DNA of 64,000 nt from Ecdyonurus torrentis. Lineage: Eukaryota > Arthropoda > Insecta > Ephemeroptera > Heptageniidae. The stretch is taken from assembly GCA_949318235.1 (NCBI GenBank), contig OX439128.1:58055709-58119708 (forward strand). The letters run 5' to 3'. Positions 53,901 to 64,000 of the stretch are shown piece after piece. Both the position numbers and the translations under genes were made by a program. Each line of letters begins with the position of its first letter. Within the stretch, counting starts at the first letter, position 1. The notes beneath the pieces were generated by a model. That model had not been told where the DNA came from. It was given only the letters and a program-made list of their open reading frames with translations, and ran no database searches.

Positions 53901-55855
53901 TTTTTTCACATAAGAATCACTCCTCATTTACTTGATTACATGAACTTTTGTTTACAGTATAAAAACTCGATTATCTCAAAAACTATAAGAGTTTAATTTT
54001 TCTAATTAGCACCATTAGATTCGCCGCGTTTTTTCACATAAGAATCACTCCTTATTTACTTGATTACATGAACTTTTGTTTACAGATTAAAAACTCGATT
54101 ATCTCAAAAACTATGATTGTAAAATTTTTTCAGTAGCACCATTGAATTCTGCGCATTTTTTCAAATAAGAATCACTCCTCATTTACTTGGTTACATGAAC
54201 TTTTGTTTACAGATTAAAAACTCGATTATTTCAAAAACTATAAGAGTTAAATTTTTTTTAAGTAGCACCATTGAATTCTGCGCATTTTTTCACATAAGAA
54301 TCAGTCTTCATTTACTTGATTACATGAACTTTTGTTTACAGATTAAAAACTCGATTATTTCAAAAACTATAAGAGTTAAATTTTTTTAAGTAGCACCATT
54401 GGATTTGGCGCATTTTTTCACATAAGAATCACTCCTCATTTACTTGATTACATGAACTTTTGTTTACAGATTAAAAACTCGATTATCTCAAAAACTATAA
54501 GAGTTAAATTTTTTTTAATTGCACCATTGGATTTGGCGCATTTTTTCACATAAGAATCACTCCTTATTTACTTGATTACATGAACTTTTGTTTACAGTAT
54601 AAAAACTCGATTATCTCAAAAACTATTAGAGTTAAAAATTTTTAAGTAGCACCATTGGATTCTGCGCATTTTTTCACATAAGAATCACTCCTCATTTACT
54701 TGATTACATGAACTTTTGTTTACAGAATTAAAACTCGATTATCTCAAAAACTATAAGTGTTAAAATTTTTTAAGTAGCACCATTGAATTCTGCGCATTTT
54801 TTCACATAAGAATCACTCCTTATTTACTTGATTACATGAACTTTTGTTTACAGATTAAAAACTCGATTATCTAAAAAACTATAAGTGTTAAAATTTTTTA
54901 AGTAGCACCATTGAATTCTGCGCATTTTTTCACATAAGAATCACTCCTTATTTACTTGATTACATGAACTTTTGTTTACAGATTAAAAACTCGATTATCT
55001 AAAAAACTATGAGTGTTAAAATTTTTTCAGTAGCACCATTGAATTCTGCGCATTTTTTCAAATAAGAATCACTCCTCATTTACTTGGTTACATGAACTTT
55101 TGTTTACAGATTAAAAACTCGATTATCTCAAAAACTATACAACTTAAAATTTTTTAAGTACCACCATTGGACTCGGCGCATTTTTTCACATAAGAATCAC
55201 TTTTTATTTATTTGATTACATGAACTTTTGTTTACAGATTAAAAACTCGATTATCTCAAAAACTATAAGAGTTAAAATTTTTTAATTAGCACCATTAGAT
55301 TCGCCGCATTTTTTCACATAAGAATCACTCCTTATTTACTTGATTACATGAACTTTTGTTTACAGATTAAAAACTCGATTATTTCAAAAACTATAAGAGT
55401 TAAATTTTTTTTAAGTAGCACCATTGGATTTGGCGCATTTTTTCACATAAGAATCAGTCTTCATTTACTTGATTACATGAACTTTTGTTTACAGATTAAA
55501 AACTCGATTATTTCAAAAACTATAAGAGTTAAATTTTTTTAAGTAGCACCATTGGATTTGGCGCATTTTTTCACATAAGAATCACTCCTCATTTACTTGA
55601 TTACATAAACTTTTGTTTTCAGAATAAAAACTCGATTATCTCAAAAACTATGAGTGTTAAAATTTTTTAAAAAGCACCATTGAATTCTGCGCATTTTTTC
55701 ACATAAGAATCACTCCTAATTTACTTGATTACATGAACTTTTGTTTACAGATTAAAAACTCGATTATCTCAAAAACTATAAGAGTTAAATTTTTTTTAAT
55801 TGCACCATTGGATTTGGCGCATTTTTTCACATAAGAATCACTCCTCATTTACTTG
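49709..55855. repeat. 6147-bp (48-monomer) unit, copy 1
   Basis: This is followed directly by 55856-62002. The matched stretch is 49709-55907 against 55856-62054, 6199 bp with no difference found by eye. Private variants occurring in both at this offset include CTCTAATATC (51917/58064), TTGTTTTCAG (52412/58559), CTCGAATATC (52687/58834), GCGCATATTTTC (53512/59659), AAAAAGTCGATT (53705/59852), CTATGATTGT (54111/60258) and TTTTTTAAAAAGCACC (55662/61809). Confidence 0.92.
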
Positions 55856-58800
55856 ATTACATGAACTTTTGTTTACAGTATAAAAACTCGATTATCTCAA
55901 AAACTATTAGAGTTAAATTTTTCTAATTAGCACCATTAGATTTGCCGCATTTTTTCACATAAGAATCACCCCTTATTTACTTGATTACATGAACTTTTGT
56001 TTACAGATTAAAAACTCGATTATTTCAAAAACTATAAGAGTTAAATTTTTTTAAGTAGCACCATTGGATTTGGCGCATTTTTTCACATAAGAATCAGTCT
56101 TCATTTACTTGATTACATGAACTTTTGTTTACAGATTAAAAACTCGATTATTTCAAAAACTATAAGAGTTAAATTTTTTTAAGTAGCACCATTGGATTTG
56201 GCGCATTTTTTCACATAAGAATCACTCCTCATTTACTTGATTACATGAACTTTTGTTTACAGTATAAAAACTCGATTATCTAAAAAACTATAAGAGTTTA
56301 ATTTTTCTAATTAGCACCATTAGATTCGCCGCGTTTTTTCACATAAGAATCACTCCTTATTTACTTGATTACATGAACTTTTGTTTACAGATTAAAAACT
56401 CGATTATCTCAAAAACTATGAGTGTTAAAATTTTTTCAGTAGCACCATTGAATTCTGCGCATTTTTTCAAATAAGAATCACTCCTCATTTACTTGGTTAC
56501 ATGAACTTTTGTTTACAGATTAAAAACTCAATTATCTCAAAAACTATACAACTTAAAATTTTTTAAGTACCACCATTGGACTCGGCGCATTTTTTCACAT
56601 AAGAATCACTTTTTATTTATTTGATTACATGAACTTTTGTTTACAGATTAAAAACTCGATTATCTCAAAAACTATAAGAGTTAAAATTTTTTAATTAGCA
56701 CAATTAGATTCGCCGCATTTTTTCACATAAGAATCACTCCTTATTTACTTGATTACATAAACTTTTGTTTACAGATTAAAAACTCGATTATTTCAAAAAC
56801 TATAAGAGTTAAATTTTTTTTAAGTAGCACCATTGGATTTGGCGCATTTTTTCACATAAGAATCAGTCTTCATTTACTTGATTACATGAACTTTTGTTTA
56901 CAGATTAAAAACTCGATTATTTCAAAAACTATAAGAGTTAAATTTTTTTAAGTAGCACCATTGGATTTGGCGCATTTTTTCACATAAGAATCACTCCTCA
57001 TTTACTTGATTACATGAACTTTTGTTTACAGAATAAAAACTCGATTATCTCAAAAACTATGAGTGTTAAAATTTTTTAAGTAGCACCATTGAATTCTGCG
57101 CATTTTTTCACATAAGAATCACTCCTTATTTACTTGATTACATGAACTTTTGTTTACAGATTAAAAACTCGATTATCTCAAAAACTATAAGAGATAAATT
57201 TTTTTTAATTGCACCATTGGATTTGGCGCATTTTTTCACATAAGAATCACTACTTATTTACTTGATTACATGAACTTTTGTTTACAGTATAAAAACTCGA
57301 TTATCTCAAAAACTATTAGAGTTAAAATTTTTTAAGTAGCACCATTGGATTCTGCGCATTTTTTCACATAAGAATCACTCCTCATTTACTTGATTACATG
57401 AACTTTTGTTTACAGAATAAAAACTCGATTATCTCAAAAACTATAAGTGTTAAAATTTTTTAAGTAGCACCATTGAATTCTGCGCATTTTTTCACATAAG
57501 AATCACTCCTCATTTACTTGATTACATGAACTTTTGTTTACAGTATAAAAACTCGATTATCTCAAAAACTATTAGAGTTAAATTTTTCTAATTAGCACCA
57601 TTAGATTTGCCGCATTTTTTCACATAAGAATCACTCCTTATTTACTTGATTACATGAACTTTTGTTTACAGATTAAAAACTCGATTATTTCAAAAACTAT
57701 AAGAGTTAAATTTTTTTAAGTAGCACCATTGGATTTGGCGCATTTTTTCACATAAGAATCAGTCTTCATTTACTTGATTACATGAACTTTTGTTTACAGA
57801 TTAAAAACTCGATTATTTCAAAAACTATAAGAGTTTAATTTTTCTAATTAGCACCATTAGATTCGCCGCGTTTTTTCACATAAGAATCACTCCTTATTTA
57901 CTTGATTACATGAACTTTTGTTTACAGATTAAAAACTCGATTATCTCAAAAACTATGAGTGTTAAAATTTTTTCAGTAGCACCATTGAATTCTGCGCATT
58001 TTTTCAAATAAGAATCACTCCTCATTTACTTGGTTACATGAACTTTTGTTTACAGATTAAAAACTCTAATATCTCAAAAACTATACAACTTAAAATTTTT
58101 TAAGTACCACCATTGGACTCGGCGCATTTTTTCACATAAGAATCACTTTTTATTTATTTGATTACATGAACTTTTGTTTACAGATTAAAAACTCGATTAT
58201 CTCAAAAACTATAAGAGTTAAAATTTTTTAATTAGCACCATTAGATTCGCCGCATTTTTTCACATAAGAATCACTCCTTATTTACTTGATTACATGAACT
58301 TTTGTTTACAGATTAAAAACTCGATTATTTCAAAAACTATAAGAGTTAAATTTTTTTTAAGTAGCACCATTGGATTTGGCGCATTTTTTCACATAAGAAT
58401 CAGTCTTCATTTACTTGATTACATGAACTTTTGTTTACAGATTAAAAACTCGATTATTTCAAAAACTATAAGAGTTAAATTTTTTTAAGTAGCACCATTG
58501 GATTTGGCGCATTTTTTCACATAAGAATCACTCCTCATTTACTTGATTACATGAACTTTTGTTTTCAGAATAAAAACTCAATTATCTCAAAAACTATGAG
58601 TGTTAAAATTTTTTAAGTAGCACCATTGAATTCTGCGCATTTTTTCACATAAGAATCACTCCTTATTTACTTGATTACATGAACTTTTGTTTACAGATTA
58701 AAAACTCGATTATCTCAAAAACTATAAGAGTTAAATTTTTTTTAATTGCACCATTGGATTTGGCGCATTTTTTCACATAAGAATCACTCCTTATTTACTT

Positions 58801-61800
58801 GATTACATGAACTTTTGTTTACAGTATAAAAACTCGAATATCTCAAAAACTATTAGAGTTAAAATTTTTTAAGTAGCACCATTGGATTCTGCGCATTTTT
58901 TCACATAAGAATCACTCCTCATTTACTTGATTACATGAACTTTTGTTTACAGAATAAAAACTCGATTATCTCAAAAACTATAAGTGTTAAAATTTTTTAA
59001 GTAGCACCATTGAATTCTGCGCATTTTTTCACATAAGAATCACTCCTCATTTACTTGATTACATGAACTTTTGTTTACAGTATAAAAACTCGATTATCTC
59101 AAAAACTATAAGAGTTTAATTTTTCTAATTAGCACCATTAGATTCGCCGCGTTTTTTCACATAAGAATCACTCCTTATTTACTTGATTACATGAACTTTT
59201 GTTTACAGATTAAAAACTCGATTATTTCAAAAACTATAAGAGTTAAATTTTTTTAAGTAGCACCATTGGATTTGGCGCATTTTTTCACATAAGAATCAGT
59301 CTTTATTTACTTGATTACATGAACTTTTGTTTACAGATTAAAAACTCGATTATTTCAAAAACTATAAGAGTTAAATTTTTTTAAGTAGCACCATTGGATT
59401 TGGCGCATTTTTTCACATAAGAATCACTCCTCATTTACTTGATTACATGAACTTTTGTTTACAGTATAAAAACTCGATTATCTCAAAAACTATGAGTGTT
59501 AAAATTTTTTAAGTACCACCATTGAATTCTGCGCATTTTTTCACATAAGAATCACTCCTTATTTACTTGATTACATGAACTTTTGTTTACAGATTAAAAA
59601 CTCGATTATCTCAAAAACTATAAGAGTTAAATTTTTTTTAATTGCACCATTGGATTTGGCGCATATTTTCACATAAGAATCACTCCTTATTTACTTGATT
59701 ACATGAACTTTTGTTTACAGTATAAAAACTCGATTATTTCAAAAACTATAAGAGTTAAATTTTTTTTATTAGCACCATTAGATTCGCCGCGTTTTTTCAC
59801 ATAAGAATCACTACTTATTTACTTGATTACATGAACTTTTGTTTACAGATTAAAAAGTCGATTATTTCAAAAACTATAAGAGTTAAGTTTTTTTAAGTAG
59901 CACCATTGGATTTGGCGCATTTTTTCACATAAGAATCAGTCTTCATTTACTTGATTACATGAACTTTTGTTTACAGATTAAAAACTCGATTATTTCAAAA
60001 ACTATAAGAGTTAAATTTTTTTAAGTAGCACCATTGGATTTGGCGCATTTTTTCACATAAGAATCACTCCTCATTTACTTGATTACATGAACTTTTGTTT
60101 ACAGTATAAAAACTCGATTATCTCAAAAACTATAAGAGTTTAATTTTTCTAATTAGCACCATTAGATTCGCCGCGTTTTTTCACATAAGAATCACTCCTT
60201 ATTTACTTGATTACATGAACTTTTGTTTACAGATTAAAAACTCGATTATCTCAAAAACTATGATTGTAAAATTTTTTCAGTAGCACCATTGAATTCTGCG
60301 CATTTTTTCAAATAAGAATCACTCCTCATTTACTTGGTTACATGAACTTTTGTTTACAGATTAAAAACTCGATTATTTCAAAAACTATAAGAGTTAAATT
60401 TTTTTTAAGTAGCACCATTGAATTCTGCGCATTTTTTCACATAAGAATCAGTCTTCATTTACTTGATTACATGAACTTTTGTTTACAGATTAAAAACTCG
60501 ATTATTTCAAAAACTATAAGAGTTAAATTTTTTTAAGTAGCACCATTGGATTTGGCGCATTTTTTCACATAAGAATCACTCCTCATTTACTTGATTACAT
60601 GAACTTTTGTTTACAGATTAAAAACTCGATTATCTCAAAAACTATAAGAGTTAAATTTTTTTTAATTGCACCATTGGATTTGGCGCATTTTTTCACATAA
60701 GAATCACTCCTTATTTACTTGATTACATGAACTTTTGTTTACAGTATAAAAACTCGATTATCTCAAAAACTATTAGAGTTAAAAATTTTTAAGTAGCACC
60801 ATTGGATTCTGCGCATTTTTTCACATAAGAATCACTCCTCATTTACTTGATTACATGAACTTTTGTTTACAGAATTAAAACTCGATTATCTCAAAAACTA
60901 TAAGTGTTAAAATTTTTTAAGTAGCACCATTGAATTCTGCGCATTTTTTCACATAAGAATCACTCCTTATTTACTTGATTACATGAACTTTTGTTTACAG
61001 ATTAAAAACTCGATTATCTAAAAAACTATAAGTGTTAAAATTTTTTAAGTAGCACCATTGAATTCTGCGCATTTTTTCACATAAGAATCACTCCTTATTT
61101 ACTTGATTACATGAACTTTTGTTTACAGATTAAAAACTCGATTATCTAAAAAACTATGAGTGTTAAAATTTTTTCAGTAGCACCATTGAATTCTGCGCAT
61201 TTTTTCAAATAAGAATCACTCCTCATTTACTTGGTTACATGAACTTTTGTTTACAGATTAAAAACTCGATTATCTCAAAAACTATACAACTTAAAATTTT
61301 TTAAGTACCACCATTGGACTCGGCGCATTTTTTCACATAAGAATCACTTTTTATTTATTTGATTACATGAACTTTTGTTTACAGATTAAAAACTCGATTA
61401 TCTCAAAAACTATAAGAGTTAAAATTTTTTAATTAGCACCATTAGATTCGCCGCATTTTTTCACATAAGAATCACTCCTTATTTACTTGATTACATGAAC
61501 TTTTGTTTACAGATTAAAAACTCGATTATTTCAAAAACTATAAGAGTTAAATTTTTTTTAAGTAGCACCATTGGATTTGGCGCATTTTTTCACATAAGAA
61601 TCAGTCTTCATTTACTTGATTACATGAACTTTTGTTTACAGATTAAAAACTCGATTATTTCAAAAACTATAAGAGTTAAATTTTTTTAAGTAGCACCATT
61701 GGATTTGGCGCATTTTTTCACATAAGAATCACTCCTCATTTACTTGATTACATAAACTTTTGTTTTCAGAATAAAAACTCGATTATCTCAAAAACTATGA

Positions 61801-62002
61801 GTGTTAAAATTTTTTAAAAAGCACCATTGAATTCTGCGCATTTTTTCACATAAGAATCACTCCTAATTTACTTGATTACATGAACTTTTGTTTACAGATT
61901 AAAAACTCGATTATCTCAAAAACTATAAGAGTTAAATTTTTTTTAATTGCACCATTGGATTTGGCGCATTTTTTCACATAAGAATCACTCCTCATTTACT
62001 TG
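55856..62002. repeat. 6147-bp (48-monomer) unit, copy 2
   Basis: This repeats copy 1, and the match ends at 62054, where ACTATG replaces ACTATT. It includes the A2/G fusion near 57781 (ATTATTTC followed by GAGTTTAATTTTTC), which is also present near 51634 in copy 1. Confidence 0.92.
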
Positions 62003-64000
62003 ATTACATGAACTTTTGTTTACAGTATAAAAACTCGATTATCTCAAAAACTATGAGTGTTAAAATTTTTTAAGTACCACCATTGAATTCTGCGCATTTT
62101 TTCACATAAGAATCACTCCTTATTTACTTGATTACATGAACTTTTGTTTACAGATTAAAAACTCGATTATCTCAAAAACTATAAGAGTTAAATTTTTTTT
62201 AATTGCACCATTGGATTTGGCGCATATTTTCACATAAGAATCACTCCTTATTTACTTGATTACATGAACTTTTGTTTACAGTATAAAAATTCGATTATTT
62301 CAAAAACTATAAGAGTTAAATTTTTTTAAGTAGCACCATTAGATTTGGCGCATTTTTTCACATAAGAATCACTCCTCATTTACTTGATTACATGAACTTT
62401 TGTTTACAGTATAAAAACTCGATTATCTCAAAAACTATAAGAGTTTAATTTTTCTAATTAGCACCATTAGATTCGCCGCGTTTTTTCACATAAGAATCAC
62501 TACTTATTTACTTGATTACATGAACTTTTGTTTACAGATTAAAAAGTCGATTATTTCAAAAACTATAAGAGTTAAGTTTTTTTAAGTAGCACCATTGGAT
62601 TTGGCGCATTTTTTCACATAAGAATCAGTCTTCATTTACTTGATTACATGAACTTTTGTTTACAGATTAAAAACTCGATTATTTCAAAAACTATAAGAGT
62701 TAAATTTTTTTAAGTAGCACCATTGGATTTGGCGCATTTTTTCACATAAGAATCACTCCTCATTTACTTGATTACATGAACTTTTGTTTACAGTATAAAA
62801 ACTCGATTATCTCAAAAACTATAAGAGTTTAATTTTTCTAATTAGCACCATTAGATTCGCCGCGTTTTTTCACATAAGAATCACTCCTTATTTACTTGAT
62901 TACATGAACTTTTGTTTACAGATTAAAAACTCGATTATCTCAAAAACTATGAGTGTTAAAATTTTATCAGTAGCACCATTGAATTCTGCGCATTTTTTCA
63001 AATAAGAATCACTCCTCATTTACTTGGTTACATGAACTTTTGTTTACAGATTAAAAACTCGATTATTTCAAAAACTATAAGAGTTAAATTTTTTTTAAGT
63101 AGCACCATTGAATTCTGCGCATTTTTTCACATAAGAATCAGTCTTCATTTACTTGATTACATGAACTTTTGTTTACAGATTAAAAACTCGATTATTTCAA
63201 AAACTATAAGAGTTAAATTTTTTTAAGTAGCACCATTGGATTTGGCGCATTTTTTCACATAAGAATCACTCCTCATTTACTTGATTACATGAACTTTTGT
63301 TTACAGAATAAAAACTCGATTATCTCAAAAACTATGAGTGTTAAAATTTTTTAAGTAGCACCATTGGATTCTGCGCATTTTTTCACATAAGAATCACTCC
63401 TTATTTACTTGATTACATGAACTTTTGTTTACAGAATTAAAACTCGATTATCTCAAAAACTATAAGTGTTAAAATTTTTTAAGTAGCACCATTGAATTCT
63501 GCGCATTTTTTCACATAAGAATCACTCCTTATTTACTTGATTACATGAACTTTTGTTTACAGATTAAAAACTCGATTATCTCAAAAACTATGAGTGTTAA
63601 AATTTTTTCAGTAGCACCATTGAATTCTGCGCATTTTTTCAAATAAGAATCACTCCTCATTTACTTGGTTACATGAACTTTTGTTTACAGATTAAAAACT
63701 CGATTATCTCAAAAACTATACAACTTAAAATTTTTTAAGTACCACCATTGGACTCGGCGCATTTTTTCACATAAGAATCACTTTTTATTTATTTGATTAC
63801 ATGAACTTTTGTTTACAGATTAAAAACTCGATTATCTCAAAAACTATAAGAGTTAAAATTTTTTAATTAGCACCATTAGATTCGCCGCATTTTTTCACAT
63901 AAGAATCACTCCTTATTTACTTGATTACATGAACTTTTGTTTACAGATTAAAAACTCGATTATTTCAAAAACTATAAGAGTTAAATTTTTTTTAAGTAGC
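62003..64000. repeat. Start of a further rearranged copy, runs off the window
   Basis: 62055-62283 resembles 59494-59722 (offset 2561 bp, sharing AAGTACCACC with GAATTC and GCGCATATTTTC). 62521-63290 resembles 59831-60600 (offset 2690 bp). Between them 62287 has TAAAAATTCGATT. Single variants include AAAATTTTATCAGTAGC near 62959. The last monomer starts at 63929 and is cut by the window end. Confidence 0.78.

Larger units (their letters stand above)
1..64000. repeat. Satellite array, ~128-bp monomer, ~500 tandem copies
   Basis: Every line carries the same monomer in the same orientation. Its most constant landmarks are ATGAACTTTTGTTTACAG at m1-m18, AAAACTCGATTA near m23-m34, TCAAAAACTA near m37-m46 and CATTTTTTCACATAAGAAT near m89-m106. 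The landmark ATGAAC moves from base 17 to base 63929 in 499 steps, a mean of 128.08 bp. Most copies are 128 bp. A minority are 129 bp through one extra T in the tract near m58-m64, and a rare copy is 127 bp (near 54115 and 60260). The consensus contains 35 G+C in 128 bases, about 27%. No partial monomer, inversion or insertion of foreign DNA was seen. The array runs off both ends. I do not recognise a named satellite family. Confidence 0.98.

Noticed and set aside
1..64000. CRISPR array
   Set aside because: The period is 128 bp, the whole unit is repeated with small changes, and there are no unique spacers and no cas genes.
1..64000. CENP-B box in the monomer
   Set aside because: I looked for the essential TTCG....A..CGGG pattern on both strands. 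The GC-bearing parts (ATTCGCCGC, GGACTCGGCGC) do not fit it.
1..64000. Telomeric or subtelomeric repeat such as TTAGG or TTAGGG runs
   Set aside because: No such tandem short repeat was seen anywhere. The ATTAGATT of some monomers is isolated.
1..64000. Transposon, tRNA or rRNA gene within the array
   Set aside because: The monomer phase is unbroken from 17 to 63929, which leaves no room for inserted sequence, and no tRNA box A/box B or rRNA segment is present.
1..64000. Bacterial or phage origin, with iterons or an integrative element
   Set aside because: Nothing bacterial is present: no genes, no ribosome binding sites and no replication proteins. A 64-kb homogeneous HOR array is characteristic of eukaryotic heterochromatin.

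Overview
The whole window is one uninterrupted satellite DNA array. About 500 head-to-tail copies of a monomer of about 128 bp fill it from the first base to the last, all in the same orientation. The conserved ATGAAC landmark at base 17 and the one at base 63929 are 499 monomers apart, which averages 128.08 bp each. The consensus is about 27% GC (35 of 128 bases). I see no protein-coding gene, RNA gene, transposon, telomere repeat or unique sequence, and both ends of the window lie inside the array. Monomer positions are written below as m1 to m128, with m1 the A of ATGAAC.

Monomers fall into about eleven recognisable types (A1, A2, B to J). They are arranged in a higher-order repeat (HOR) whose cleanest form is a 13-mer of 1665 bp: A1-A2-B-C-D-E-F-A-A2-G-H-I-J. 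Twelve monomers are 128 bp, and A1 is 129 bp because of one extra T. Elsewhere the HOR has gained or lost blocks of monomers, especially B-C-D-E-F and A-A2 modules. Long arrays of this kind are typical of eukaryotic pericentromeric or centromeric heterochromatin. The low GC and well-kept CpG sites would suit an invertebrate such as an insect, but I do not recognise the family and cannot name the host.

Layout. 1-14829 is a 9480-bp (74-monomer) super-unit followed by 5349 bp of a second copy. 14830-16399 is mixed HOR variants. 16400-21907 holds nested repeats: a 769-bp (6-monomer) block inside 2050-bp (16-monomer) units, with a contracted third unit. 22237-25054 is a 1409-bp (11-monomer) tandem pair. 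24471-35257 holds two 4.5-kb copies offset by 6274 bp, with 1793-bp and 256-bp expansions between them. 34312-39433 is a 2561-bp pair, 41756-43037 a 641-bp pair, 45739-49068 the 1665-bp pair (canonical 13-mer), and 48353-50914 a 1281-bp pair. 49709-62002 is a 6147-bp (48-monomer) pair with no difference found by eye. 62003-64000 begins another rearranged copy.

Every duplication length is a whole number of monomers, so exchange has always been in register. The short open reading frames in the window are products of the 129-bp A1 monomer (43 codons) and are not treated as genes. All identity statements come from line-by-line reading, not from computed alignments.
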